A DNA stretch of 64,000 bases from positions 372,001 to 436,000 of the forward strand of contig OX596339.1 in NCBI GenBank assembly GCA_951394405.1. Direction: 5' to 3'. The stretch's first letter is position 1, and every line of letters begins with the position of its first letter. Under the pieces are notes generated by a model that was not told the origin of the DNA, ran no database searches, and saw only the letters and a program-made list of their open reading frames with translations. The DNA comes from Coprinellus micaceus (taxonomy: Eukaryota; Basidiomycota; Agaricomycetes; Agaricales; Psathyrellaceae). Made by a program: the position numbers and the translations under genes. This document shows, piece after piece, positions 33,683-44,263 of this stretch.

Positions 33683-34845
33683 CTAACGGAACCCAGGCAT
33701 AGGAGGTTCGGGACCAAACCCACCCTCCCGCTTGATTGGCCTGGGTGGGGAGTCGCTGCCCTCGTACTTGAACTGAATGCTCCCGATATCAATAGAAGCC
33801 TTCTTCCTCTGCGTCGTCCGCTTCCTTTGGGCTGCTGCGGGCTGCCTTGATGGCCCAGCCACAGGGGGAGGTGTACGATCCTCTTCCTCCAGCTCGTCCT
33901 TGACGGACCCTCCGCGAGAAGAGCTCGCAGCCGCACCTGACGAGCCGGGGCCGGGGAGTGGGGCTTGTCCAGGGATACGCTGCTCGGAACAATTGAGTCA
34001 GAATGACGTCTCAAGGAGAGTAAAGGGAATGACGCACCTCCAGTACGAAACGACAGACCGCGTGCCCATTCTTCCCAGTCATCTGCTTAGCGTTTGTGAC
34101 GCGATAGAGCCCGTCGTATCGATATCTGTGAGGGTTATTTGTCAGATCGATGTCGAAATTTGAGGGGAAGAGTGTACGAACCCAGAAGCTGGTGCGTACT
34201 TCGAACGGAGGACATGCGACCTGATTACACGAACCGGCTTTCTGGTGAGCCATGAACGCTGGTTCGCTGTGAGCGATTGAATTGACTGTGATCGAGTCAA
34301 AGGCCAACTCACCTTCAATGCTGCGTTCCCCCTCACCCAGTCTTGATCCTGGATCTGCATCTCCGACGCCCTCGAGTGGCCACCTTCACACACAAACGTC
34401 AGTTCCACGCCTCGCTTGCCGAAGACCTCCTTCACCTTCGCCAGTATAGAGTCTAAAAGGAAAAGATAAGCGCCCAAACCAGAAATGAGGACCCATAACG
34501 CACATTATATCCCCGTGATCCACATCGTCTTCATATCTTCCCGCTCTGTGAAAGCCAAACGAGATTAATCACACAGCAATCGCAATCTGAATTGATAGAA
34601 CGTACACTATCACAGAAAAGGCACCCTCAGCTGCCCTTCCGTGTATCCCTCCCTCGTGTTTACCATGTGCACCTGCTATGTATAGGTCTTGTCGCGAATG
34701 AAAACGGGCAAAGAGTTCGACGCCCGGGATGGCACCAATGCGCGCCCTAGTCGGCTGTGAGCTAACATTTCTCCTTCAATTCTATCGCAGCCACTCACGG
34801 GTCTTGTTTTTGTAGGAGCTTTATAGGTTGCTTGAGGAATCCCAT
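33683..34845 (-). CDS. SRA-YDG domain protein (modified-cytosine reader), tandem copy A
   Basis: Exon 1 encodes MGFLKQPIKLLQKQDP (ATG at 34845); a phase-2 intron leads to ARIGAIPGVELFARFHSRQD. The SRA core reads YIAGAHGKHEGGIHGRAAEG, AFSVIV, DWVRGNAALK, RVIRSHVLRSKYAPASG and YRYDGLYRVTNAKQMTG with HAVCRFVLE. These are the hallmark blocks of SAD/SRA domains. The C-terminus is disordered with acidic KDELEEEDR and basic QRKRTTQRKK stretches (a possible nuclear signal), ending IQFKYEGSDSPPRP..PPMPGFR. The protein probably acts in the nucleus as a 5-methylcytosine reader. It is the paralogue of copy B, 1.2 kb downstream on the same strand. Confidence 0.82.
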
Positions 34846-35393
34846 GGTCGTTGTGGTCAAGGGGAAGGAACGGCAGCATTGCGTAGGACGCGATTGTGAC
34901 ATGAACGTCTGACATAACCGCTCCCACGTTCAGCCGTCCGGCATCGAGACCGATTCGGGCGCCTAATGGCGCGCGTCTGCATATCCGACGCTTTCCCTCT
35001 TACGTTGCGAGACGGGTAACGTAGTGACGTTCTCTACTCTTTCCGGTCATGGAGCCATAATCAAGTATGTCAATTCTCTCTACCGCCTAGTGCCCACTCC
35101 CCTCCCTATGCGAGTGGCTTCATTTCGCCTTGGTGAATTTAATAACGGATGTACCAGTGCGTCCTGGGGCGAAATCTTGAGCCATGCTTTGAGTGAGCGA
35201 TGTACGACAAAGTTCGTGTGCACGTTGAGGCCACAGAGTCTGCTTGGTATCACCCTTCGAGCTACACAAGCCCCAACATATCACGACATCATACCACGCT
35301 TCGCGGTTGCGATAGCACCGCCCCAAGGCATTCACTTCTCCTCAGCGCCCTTACCTCCTCCATTCCAATGTTCAAATAGCGGAGATAAATCGA
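34846..35393. other. Divergent spacer between SRA copy A and GTPase copy 1
   Basis: No gene is supported. It must hold the promoters of both flanking genes, whose starts face away from each other. Confidence 0.35.
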
Positions 35394-36543
35394 ATGCGCG
35401 GGAACTCCAAGTCCACGTGCCTGACGCGGGAGGGAAGACAGATAAGGACATTCAGGGAGAAGCAACTGCCCAAGATCGCCCAACACAACGATGTCTTCAT
35501 TCCGTGGGTCTTCTTCATGACACGTTCTCGAACATCTTCTCAAGTCTAGCCAGTGTCCTTGGTCCCATGGGGCATGGGAAAAGCACGGTGCGATCGCTCT
35601 TGGCAATAGATCACTTGAGTCACGATTGACGATTCTGCAGTACATAAATAAGTTATTGGGAGAAGATGCGTTCAAGACTGCCCGGGTTAGTGGTGGGGTG
35701 GAGGCGTGCACGATCGAATGCGAAGTGTACACCTGGAGGACAATTTCCGGGGGCACACGAAGCTCTGGTCCACGACGTATCCTCCTCATCGACACCCCAG
35801 GCTTCGACACCATGTTATCAGTCGGGGAGATGATGCAAGAAGTGGCGAGTTGTATTCAACCCATGTAGGTACCTAATCTTTACTGAAGCCATCATCCAGA
35901 CATCATTCTCGGTCTCTTCCTGACAGGAAAAGGGTTACCTTCGCTGGTGCTGTGGTGCTCATGTCCACTCCGCCGGCGCGATGGAAACTTGCCCCCGCGC
36001 AGATACCATATGCACTCGCCCATACTATGAGGGCTGTCATCGGTACTACATTCTGGGATCTCCCCCCAGAAGGGGTTGGGGCTCGGTTTGAGAGAGAGGT
36101 GGAAAGGATTCTTGAGAATATGGGGCTGAAAGAGCGGATTCTCGGGAAAGCTCGATTCATTCGTGGGGACCAAATCAGTCCGAACGCACCCTTCGATCCT
36201 GTCATCGCTACCCTGCTACCTCACGAGTTTTCTGGTCAAACCACATCAAGTATGTATCCTTTAATTCGCTTCTTTGTCCGCCTTTCTCAGTAACTGCTAC
36301 CTCGACCTGCCAGCTGCCAAAGTACAGGTGGGAACCTCGAGTCTTCATCGGTCTCCTTCAAGTCTCGTGTCTCAGAGCCACCGGGAACAGTGCAGCCCTG
36401 TTACCGTTGGGGGGCCCGAAGATGTACAAGGGGTCAGAGCCTGGAAACCAATGAGAACGTCTGCGGACTTTGGGATAAGGGGCCACCCAGACCAGTCGAC
36501 CTCCCCTTCACGTGGATTCAGGGTTGAACCTTCACGACCTTGA
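35394..36543 (+). CDS. P-loop GTPase-like protein, local copy 1 (canonical P-loop)
   Basis: The ATG at 35394 gives a short basic N-terminus ending NDVFIP. A 34-nt microexon (35554-35587) encodes only the P-loop VLGPMGHGKST. After a 53-nt intron the chain continues YINKLLGEDAF, the GKST-YINK junction being typical of AIG1/septin-like G domains. The G3 motif is RRILLIDTPGFD. After the next intron come TFAGAVVLMSTP and AVIGTTFWDLPPEGVG, which fits the G4 region. The C-terminal end is uncertain: one frame runs to 36543, another splice choice ends earlier. This is the only one of the four copies here that keeps the P-loop lysine. Related proteins are greatly expanded in Agaricomycetes; their role is unknown. 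Confidence 0.7.
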
Positions 36544-37112
36544 GAAACGACGTTGACCGACCCCGATCACAGCCGCTTGGGCGCCTATTGCACTGCCAAC
36601 GCACTTCCAACGCTCCCCCCAAAGGATGTATGTGCACAGGAATGACGTGAAGATTTAGGAGCATTGAAAACGCTTTGGCAAGCTATGCTTTGGTAGCTGT
36701 GACTCTGAGTCGAAGCAGGCCCTTTATGCGGTACGAGTTTGAACATGTGGATGGCCACTATGACTCGGGTCCTCACGTAGTTGAACCTTTTTGAGTGTAC
36801 GCTCGTTAGTCTACCAATGTGGTTGAAGCACGGCTTTCGCCTCTCCCCCAACCTATTTGAAGGCGATTGAGACACCGCCTCGGTGGACACATCCGACGCC
36901 GCTGATTGCCACAAGAATGCCACCCCTCGATGTACCGCACAACGAGATGGTTTACAGGCACGGGAATTGACCGACAAAATTGTAAGTGCTAAATGTGATG
37001 TGTGTGGAAGGCTCTCCGTCTAAGTACCCTTTGAATAACGAGTGGTTCAACTCCAAGAAAGGCAAGGCAAGCCCATTAGCAACTCCAGGTCAGGTTCTAT
37101 ACAACAGGGGCA
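36544..37112. other. Intergenic stretch between GTPase copies 1 and 2
   Basis: A 130-codon minus-strand frame (36585-36977) is open but has no motif. I see no supported feature. Confidence 0.35.
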
Positions 37113-38805
37113 TTAACAGCAAAGGCGGCCGCAGGATATGAACCTGAAGAATTCCTTTATACACGACTTCTTTTTCTCGTCTAGATTTGGTGGCTGCTCT
37201 TTCTTAGCCTCAGGGGTGGATGTTTTCGGTGGTTGCTTGTGCTTAGTCTCGGGGGTGGGTGGTAGTGGTGGTGGTGGTGGTGGTGACGTTTTCGGTGGCG
37301 GGTCGTGCTGAGTATCTGGGGTGGGTGGCCGCTTGTGCTTAGTCTTGGGGGTGGGTGGTGGTGGTGGTGGTGGTGACGTTTTCGGTGGCGGGTCGTGCTG
37401 AGTATCTGGGGTGGGTGGCCGCTTGTGCTTAGTCTTGGGGGTGGGTGGTGGTGGTGGTGGTGGTGACGTTTTCGGTGGAGGGTCGTGCTGAGTATCTGGG
37501 GTGGGTGGCCGCTTGTGCTTAGTCTCAGGGGTGGGTGGTAGTGGTGGTGGTGGTGGTGATGTTTTCGGTGGTGGGTCGTGCTGAGTATCTGGGGTGGGTG
37601 GTGGTGGTGATGTTTTTGGTGGCGGGTCATCCTTACTCTTGGGGGTGGATAGATTCGGTGGCGGCCCGTCCTCAGTCTCGGGGGTGGATGGTGGTGGTGA
37701 TGTTTTTGGTGGCGGGTCATCCTTACTCTCAGGGGTGGATGGATTCGGTGGCGGCCCGTCCTCAGTCTCGGGGGTGGATGGTGGTGGTGATATTTTCGGT
37801 GGCGGGTCGTCCTTAGTCTCGGGGGTCGGTGGATTCGGTGGCCGCTCATCCTTAGCCTCAGGGGCGGATAGATTCGGTGGCCGCTCGTCCTTAGTCTTGG
37901 GGGAGGGTGTATTTGGGGGCTGCTGGGTCTTGGGGGCGATAGAGCGAGAATTAACCGGTTGGATCAGACCAAAGTTGCCTTCCTGGCCAAATGCTTGAAG
38001 GATTTGGCCCAGCAATGCCCTCGCCAGAGCAGGTTGCAAGCCCTCGAGACGAAAGGATTGCGTCGCGACATCTCCCCAGAGAGCGAGGTACTGTCCCTCC
38101 CATCTTTCAGCCTCTGGTCTCCGGCATTCGGGGACCTCCTGCAATTGTGTCGTCACCAACGCCACGACGAGTGCTGCGCCCACGCCCGCGTTCTGCGAAG
38201 GAGAGTTTGGGCCGCCCTCTTCCTCAGTCAGAGGGACGATTGGTAGCATGACAATCGGTACGGCGGAGACATTGTCTTTCGTGGGTCTAGACGGAGGGTC
38301 ACCACCTTGCACACTAAGCCCCCGGGAAACTGACTCACAGTGATCCCAGACACACCTTGATCTCTCGAGCTATTTTTGAGGGAGCCCACTGCCGGTCGTC
38401 GAAGCCAGGAGTGTCGATAAATACAAGCCTCCGCTGGCCGTCACGCTCGGTGATGTAGTAATGCCTGCACTTTCTAGTAAAGTCCGTCCTGCCATCGCCG
38501 ACCCCCGCAACCTTCTCAACCTTCGCAGCATCATCCGAGCCCCCCCGGTCGAGAACGCAATTGATGAACTTGTGAAAAGTGAGCATTCTCTCGAATATTA
38601 GTCGAGGATAGCATTGAACGTACTGTGCTTCTTCCATGACCAGCAGGGCCCAAAACCCTCAAGGGTTGTCAGTAAATTGCAAGAAATTGTTGCGTTGGAC
38701 ATACGGGATGAGGGTGTCTCCATCGTTCAAGTCCTTCTCCAGTCCTTTGAAATACTGGATGATGTTCTCTCCTTGCCTGCTTTCTGGCTTTGCGGCAGTA
38801 GTCAT
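37113..38805 (-). CDS. P-loop GTPase-like protein with long Pro-rich repeat domain and Cys tail, local copy 2
   Basis: The ATG at 38805 starts MTTAAKPESRQGENIIQYFK and exon 1 ends GDTLIP. The 34-nt microexon (38657-38624) encodes VLGPAGHGRST, with Arg in place of the P-loop Lys, then FINCVLDRGG. G3 is RRLVFIDTPGFDD; after an intron the G4-like ALVTTQLQEVP lies in the same position as in the other copies. From about residue 150 of the last exon the protein becomes a Pro/Lys/Thr repeat domain of some 200 residues (units such as PPTPDTQHDPPPKTSPPPPP), then ends KSCIKEFFRFISCGRLCC. Three cysteines in the last five-plus residues beside a hydrophobic stretch suggest membrane anchoring by acylation (inference). 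The repeats at DNA level are nearly identical and so are recent. Confidence 0.72.
37281..37860 (-). repeat. Coding tandem repeats of about 90 bp and shorter variants
   Basis: The string TGGTGACGTTTTCGGTGG recurs at about 37,281, 37,371 and 37,461, an exact 90-bp period (30 codons), with a fourth, slightly longer unit after 37,550. From 37,600 to 37,860 shorter related units follow. All stay in frame in the Pro-rich domain of GTPase copy 2. The near identity implies recent expansion, with probable length variation between strains. Confidence 0.85.
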
Positions 38806-39597
38806 GGGCCTTAATAGGAGAACCAAGAAGATAAGGGGTGTATCCTGGAAAACGTGTTCTGAACAAGGTGACAGGGCGGTTCAAGAACGACTCGTGAACG
38901 CAGCCAATCCTTGCCCATATATCGGCGGTCCTTCCAAATGCGCGACCCCATTAACACCTTATGGCAGTGTACTGTGGGTTCCGTCAACGGTATGAAGCCT
39001 GAAGGCGAGGAACGCTGTGATTGGTGAGCCAGATCCGGGTGATATAACCCACCGTGTAATGGATCCGGTGGATTGAGGATGGATACTTTAGCCTGGGGCG
39101 AGCTGTCAAAACAACCAGATCGACTTGATTAATGCGGTCCATTAACCGTATACGAGGCGATGGAGACTCGGACGTAGACAATGGAAGGTAGCTTCGAGAG
39201 GTTGCGCCCAACGGCTTGACAGTGTTCCAGAACGGAGGAACACCTCGATAAGCGCCGGTGACCTTTCACCCTAATTTACATCCGGCATGGAATCCTATTG
39301 GATTCCCGTTCTCACCATCTTGCGGTCCGGGATAGACCGCTACCACCGTCACTAGCGTTTTGAGGGCAACGAGCATACGGACAGGATGGCCCAACGCGTT
39401 TATAAATCAAGCAAGGTATTAGACTTCTAAGCGTTCGCTAGGTCAATAAAATTCTGCTGCCTCATGGCATCACAGCCTCGTTTAATCGGTAAATATGTGA
39501 CAACGTGGCACCCGCGCCCTCCTCTTCCCAGAACACTACCTTGGACTATCCCTTAACCCAAATCCCAGCATTCACTTAGGCCCCCCTTACTACTCAA
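38806..39597. other. Divergent spacer between GTPase copies 2 and 3
   Basis: I see no gene. The starts of the two copies face away from each other, so the stretch holds both promoters. Confidence 0.4.
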
Positions 39598-41135
39598 ATG
39601 CGTGCTACCAAGAGACGTGCCACTGACCAGGTTAGAGACGGCGATGCCATCCTACCGTAAGACTTGCTCGTCCACCGGGAAATGGTCGTTAACGAAGACA
39701 CGCAGGGTATTCGGGACAGCAAAGTCTGGGAGAAGCGCGGTACGATCTTGGTCTACATATGCGAAAGGCGGAACCTCCTGACCCACATACATCCAAGTTT
39801 ATTCGAGCTTTGCTAGCTGCCGACGACACGAAGAAGCCTCTCGTAGCTGACGCTGGTCAGTGTGAGGTGACGACAAAGACGTGTGACACATTCATCCTGC
39901 GAAACGATGGGTTTCATAGAAACCCCGATTACAAGGCGCTGCCAGGGAGATTGGTTTTAATCGACACTCCGGGCTTTGGATCATCCAAAAGCGATGTTGC
40001 AGGAGATGACAAAACCTTTGGGCAAATCGAGGCGTATGTTCGCAATCTGTCAGTGCTTTGCCACTTCCTTGAATTGAGAGTGCTATAATGTGTGCTTACC
40101 CGCCTTTAGCACCTCGAACCACAATGCACACCTCGTTGGGGTCATTTTCATGGTGGATCCCTACCAGGAACATATTGCGAAGCGTGCCGCGGAGTTCGTC
40201 TCGAAATTTCACGAGAAGAACCAATCCCCCTCTCTCTCGCTGATAGTCTCAGAGTTTAAACCACGGCCTCCCGGGTCCTCTCCAGAATCTGCCCAGGGTA
40301 ACGAACAACTCTACCTATCCTTCTTGGGTCGAGCTGCACGGTCACCGGGCGGTGTTTTGAAGTTCAGCTACGTGACATCGGACAGCGCATGGGATATAAT
40401 TAGTGTGTTTGGCAAGCCGCCGCCACCTTGCCGAGGGTGGCTCTGCCACCCGGCACTGTCAGTGGCAGGCGGCAGGTCCATTCGGGTAGGGTGGCAGGGT
40501 TTGGCAAGGTCGGGTCGGGAAAAAGAAGCCTAACCCCACAGAGACGATTTTGGAACGTGTAGGCAGGTTTATCGATGTGGAGAAGGCGTTCGATTTGGCA
40601 GAGTTTGCATGGATCGAGGAGGGCGAGGTTGGTATGGTTGTTGAAAATGACATTATTGAGGTGAATCCTACTACAGGGGTGCAGAAATGGGACATTGAGA
40701 TTCTTATAGCCTCCAAGGGACTCTAAGGTAGTTACTATGGACTTAGATACACCAAAACCTTCATCTACATCGCCCCAATATCTGACTCTCTGCGACAGAA
40801 GTATTCACGTGATCTTGGCGCTTGCCAGTGGCGGCCACCTTTGCCTTTTGCCACCCTGCCGGTCGCCAGGTGGCAGGATCCTCGTCACCGCGCTGCCATA
40901 TACACTAGATATAATGGATACAATCGTTCACCAACTTGCCATGGCAGGTCGGCTGGAGAAACTCGCAGCTGTGTCGGATAACGGGCGCCAATCGAGTGCC
41001 AAGGCCGCCCTGAAGCCAAAGGGCACCCCAAAGATGGAGGTTCAAGACACCTCTGGGGGGAATATATCCATATTGGGTTTAGTTTTCTACCTACTTTTCC
41101 CTTGCTGTGGCTTTAGACTCAAAGGGCCAAAGTAG
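39598..41135 (+). CDS. P-loop GTPase-like protein, local copy 3
   Basis: The ATG at 39598 encodes MRATKRRATDQVRDGDAILP, then intron, then the 34-nt microexon (39706-39739) VFGTAKSGRSA: Arg replaces the P-loop Lys and Ala replaces the second Ser/Thr. The next exon gives FIRALLAADD, and G3 is RLVLIDTPGFGSS. The following exon has LVGVIFMVDPYQEHIAKRAA, LSLIVSEFKP and SYVTSDSAWDII. An intron holding a GC-rich repeat leads to KTILERVGRFIDVEKAFDL. Two endings are possible: a stop at 40726, or a further splice from near 40,658 into a frame ending at 41135 with VFYLLFPCCGFRLKG, a hydrophobic Cys-Cys tail like that of copy 2. I prefer the longer form. G-domain activity is doubtful given the altered P-loop. 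Confidence 0.65.
40407..40533. repeat. GC-rich TGGCA/TGCCA repeat inside an intron of GTPase copy 3
   Basis: The intron starting near 40,399 is much longer than its neighbours because it holds a block of short inverted strings (GGTGGC, TGCCACCC, GTGGCAGG). A second block with TGCCACCCTGCC and AGGTGGCAGG lies at about 40,815-40,877. It looks like a small non-autonomous repeat. Confidence 0.5.
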
Positions 41136-42380
41136 ATCGCAACGCGGGAGTACCTAGAGGAGGAGGCAAAGGTTGAAGATGCTCTCACATACTCAACAAT
41201 TGTAGCTCGCACCATTGTCGCCGACATTTGATTCACGCATACCCTCCGCCTTCCGTCGGCAGACTAGCTCCGTTATTCGATGTGCACAACGCCAGCTCTG
41301 CTCCGATGGTTTCCTAACTATACAATGCATTACCTTGAACTTATTCTGCTATGCATCTTCCCGTTTTGCGCCCTCCGCCGGCCGTTTATGCGAGGACCGC
41401 GCGCAGTCCAGAACCTAGACAATCCCTCGCACATCACTCTCCTACCACCATCGATTTCTGAAAATCGGTGTTCTATGGACGGGGACCCTCGACATCTGGC
41501 AAGGAGACATGGGAACTGCGCGCTGAATACAGCCCATCCCTCGATGTTACTCTCCGACCTGCCTGTGGGGCTTTTTCGACCCAGGAACGATAGCGAACAT
41601 CCGTTCACGGTGCCGCCCTCCGTAGCCGCGCTTCCACCCATTCTGCCTCGCCCCGGCGGTCCAGAGACCCTTGTAACCGGCGACATCCCACTCCTGCTGC
41701 TGCTGCGCCTCGTTGTCATCCTCCTCGCTTGCGAGCTGTAGTCGAGGAACAAGCAAGCGCGCGTGTGGTGAAAGGTCTAATACGCCCCTGGCGTGACCTC
41801 GCAGTGCTCCAGGGTGTTGAGCTGTTCTGGTGTCCAGCCGTTGCATATCGTGAGGGTCCCCATCCCCCCCAGTGGTGCGCCTGACGCCTTAGGACGAGGT
41901 CCTCACCGTCCCGACCCCGACACCGTCTGCTGGGTACGCGCGTACTTCCTTCGGAAGGTCGGGCCTCGCATTGCTTCGAGGCACCAGTTGCGAAACACTC
42001 ACCATGCAACGTGCGAAGTCCGATCATGCAACAACGCTCTGAGCTGTCAAGCGAGCCTTGTTGTTTGCTCTTCTCCACTTCTTTTACTACATGACCCCTG
42101 TGGTCACTGATCGTCGCAGCCCTGGACGTGCCCTGCTGCTCGGTCCCTCACGGGATCCCATCAACTCGTCGTCGAGCGCCTAACTGGGCGAGAGACGACA
42201 CCAGGTGCAAGCTCGACATCGAGAGGCCAGGCCAGCTCCGTCTCTCGCGAGACAGCTGCGAGGCGTGGTGGCTTTTAAACCCGCTGCGCGTCTCATCACC
42301 GGTCTTGCGCATTGGGCTGCTGGGATTGACAAGATGGCCCCGATGTTCACGCCACTTGCGCCCACCCCCCAGGCGGGTCA
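41136..42380. other. Stretch left of the KDZ transposon, no assigned gene
   Basis: Open frames exist on both strands (for example 41,280-41,741 plus, with a hydrophobic start), but no motif or consistent exon chain was found. Confidence 0.3.
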
Positions 42381-43255
42381 GCTGGGATGATGCATCAGGA
42401 CCGCTAAATAAGTGAACGCGGCTGATGCATCAGGACCGCTAATTAGCGATAAATGGCCCTGATGCATCATGGGGCCCTAGTGTATGACCATTCAATATTG
42501 TATAGGGTATTGCCTACTGTGTAGGGTATACAAATTTGAATAGGATAGGCCTGCGCTACTGATGCATGATCTGGGATACCCTTGATCGCTGTCACGCCCG
42601 CCCTGCCGATCGCCCGCCATCCCGCCCTCCTGATGGTGATGCATCACCCATTTCATGGGGTCGGTTCACCTGCTCCCCCGGTTCACCCCTCGTCATGCAT
42701 CATCTAGATGTCATTCTCACGATGCGGTGATGCATGATGGGCGCTCAGGAGGTACATCGGGGAGCTGGTCGTTCCTGATGCATCACCGGGGCTTGTACCT
42801 GGATTGCTCCCCGCCCCCGCATGCAAAAAAAAGAAAAAAAAGAAAAGAAGGATAGGGGCTGGTGATGCATCACCGGACACTGTATTCCACGGGATCTATC
42901 CCCAATTTTTACACCGCACCGGGGTCATGCATCATCGGGCGCTAATCGGGCGTTCGACGCCAGATGATCCATCACGAAGCGCATGCAATCTCAGGTATTG
43001 CATACGCTTCGTGATGCATCACCTGGGGTCGACGACCGACCACGGTGATACGCCTCAGAGGCGTTTGCCCCGCTTGCTGTCGGTGAATAGACCTTCCTAA
43101 TTTAAGCGCCCGCCCGCCCCAGATGATCCATCAGCGTGCAGGCGCTTCGTGATGCATTATCCCAGTCGCTCGTGATGCATCACCTACCCTTTGACCCCGG
43201 AACCGTTTGGGTGATGCATCATCTAGGCTTGGCCACCGCCCCTCCTAGCGCGCCT
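42381..43255 (+). repeat. Left terminal inverted repeat of the KDZ transposon
   Basis: It is mirrored at 51272-52135. It contains many copies of the palindrome TGATGCATCA and variants, an A-rich run at 42826-42848, and a long imperfect hairpin at 42,957-43,028. Identity with the right end stops near CCACCGCCCCTCCT. Confidence 0.9.
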
Positions 43256-44215
43256 GTCCTTGCGACTTTCCGTGCTTTAATAGCCCTACTTTCGTTTCAA
43301 AAGCGGTCCCACCCCAAATTCGGCCTCTCCTTCGACCCCAGATGATGCATCACGAAGCACATGGAATATCAGGTACTACACGCGCTTCGTGATGAATCAT
43401 CTGGGGTTGACGACCAGCGGCTCCTCATACCTTACCACGGCAATACATATTAGAAGGCGTTTACACCGCTTGCTGTTGGCCAACAAACTCTCCCAATTTA
43501 AGCGCCCATCGTCCCCCTCCCCCCAGATGATCCATCAGCACACCGGCGCTTCGTTCCTCTGGCCCTAGATGATAGATACATCACGAAGCGCACGCAAATC
43601 AGCGTGGGGGCGCTTTGTGATGCATGACATGGGGTGGCAATTCACACCTCCTCATACCCAGCCGCGGTGATAAGCCTCGAAGACGGTTACCACACTTGCT
43701 GTTGGTTATTAGACTTTCGTTCATTTCAACCGCTTGCTTTCCTAATTTAAGCGCCCGTCGTCCCCCTCCCCCTAGATGAACCATTAGCATGCGGGAGCTT
43801 TGTGATGCATCATCTGGAGTGAGGATGATTGGTCCTTCGATCCCAGATGATGAATCACGAAACATGCACTACGATTGGCGGCTCCTCGCACCTTTCTGTG
43901 GTGATACGCCTCTTAAGGCGTTTAACAACACTCGCTGTTGGCCAGTCCATATTTTAATCCCCCACCCCAGGTAATCCATCACCAAGCGCCCGCGCATTCT
44001 GCGCCGCTGATGGATCATGGATAGATTGACGATCCATTGTGAGGGGCCTGCATTCCGCTTCCACAGTTGTGAAATCACCTGGAGTGCAGTGAGCAGGATC
44101 AATGCCCATTCGTACCCGGCCTTCATGATGGATCTCACCATCGCACGATGCCTCATGACACTGACCTCCATTGTTAGCTTTACAAGTCCCTCGGATGATA
44201 CATCACGTCCCACTG
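43256..44215. repeat. Left subterminal array of TGATGCATCA/GATGATCCATCACGAAGC motifs
   Basis: Inside the left repeat, pairs of inverted motifs (such as CAGATGATGCATCACGAAGC facing GCTTCGTGATGAATCATCTG at 43,337-43,405) continue to about 44,210 and end just before the transposase stop. There is no gene. Confidence 0.8.
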
Positions 44216-44263
44216 CCGTTCGTTTGGCGTTGCGGGTAACATATCCTAAACTACGAGGTAATT

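Noticed and set aside
37535..37998. Plus-strand Gly/Val-rich frames
   Set aside because: They are the antisense of the Pro-rich repeat domain of GTPase copy 2.
42804..43100. 98-codon plus-strand frame, mirrored at 51416-51712
   Set aside because: It lies wholly in the terminal repeat, is made of the repeated motif and an A-run, and is identical in both ends only because the ends are.
42389..43860. Regularly recurring GATGCATCAC strings resembling a CRISPR array
   Set aside because: Repeats are 10-bp palindromes at irregular spacing within transposon ends of a eukaryote, with no cas genes.
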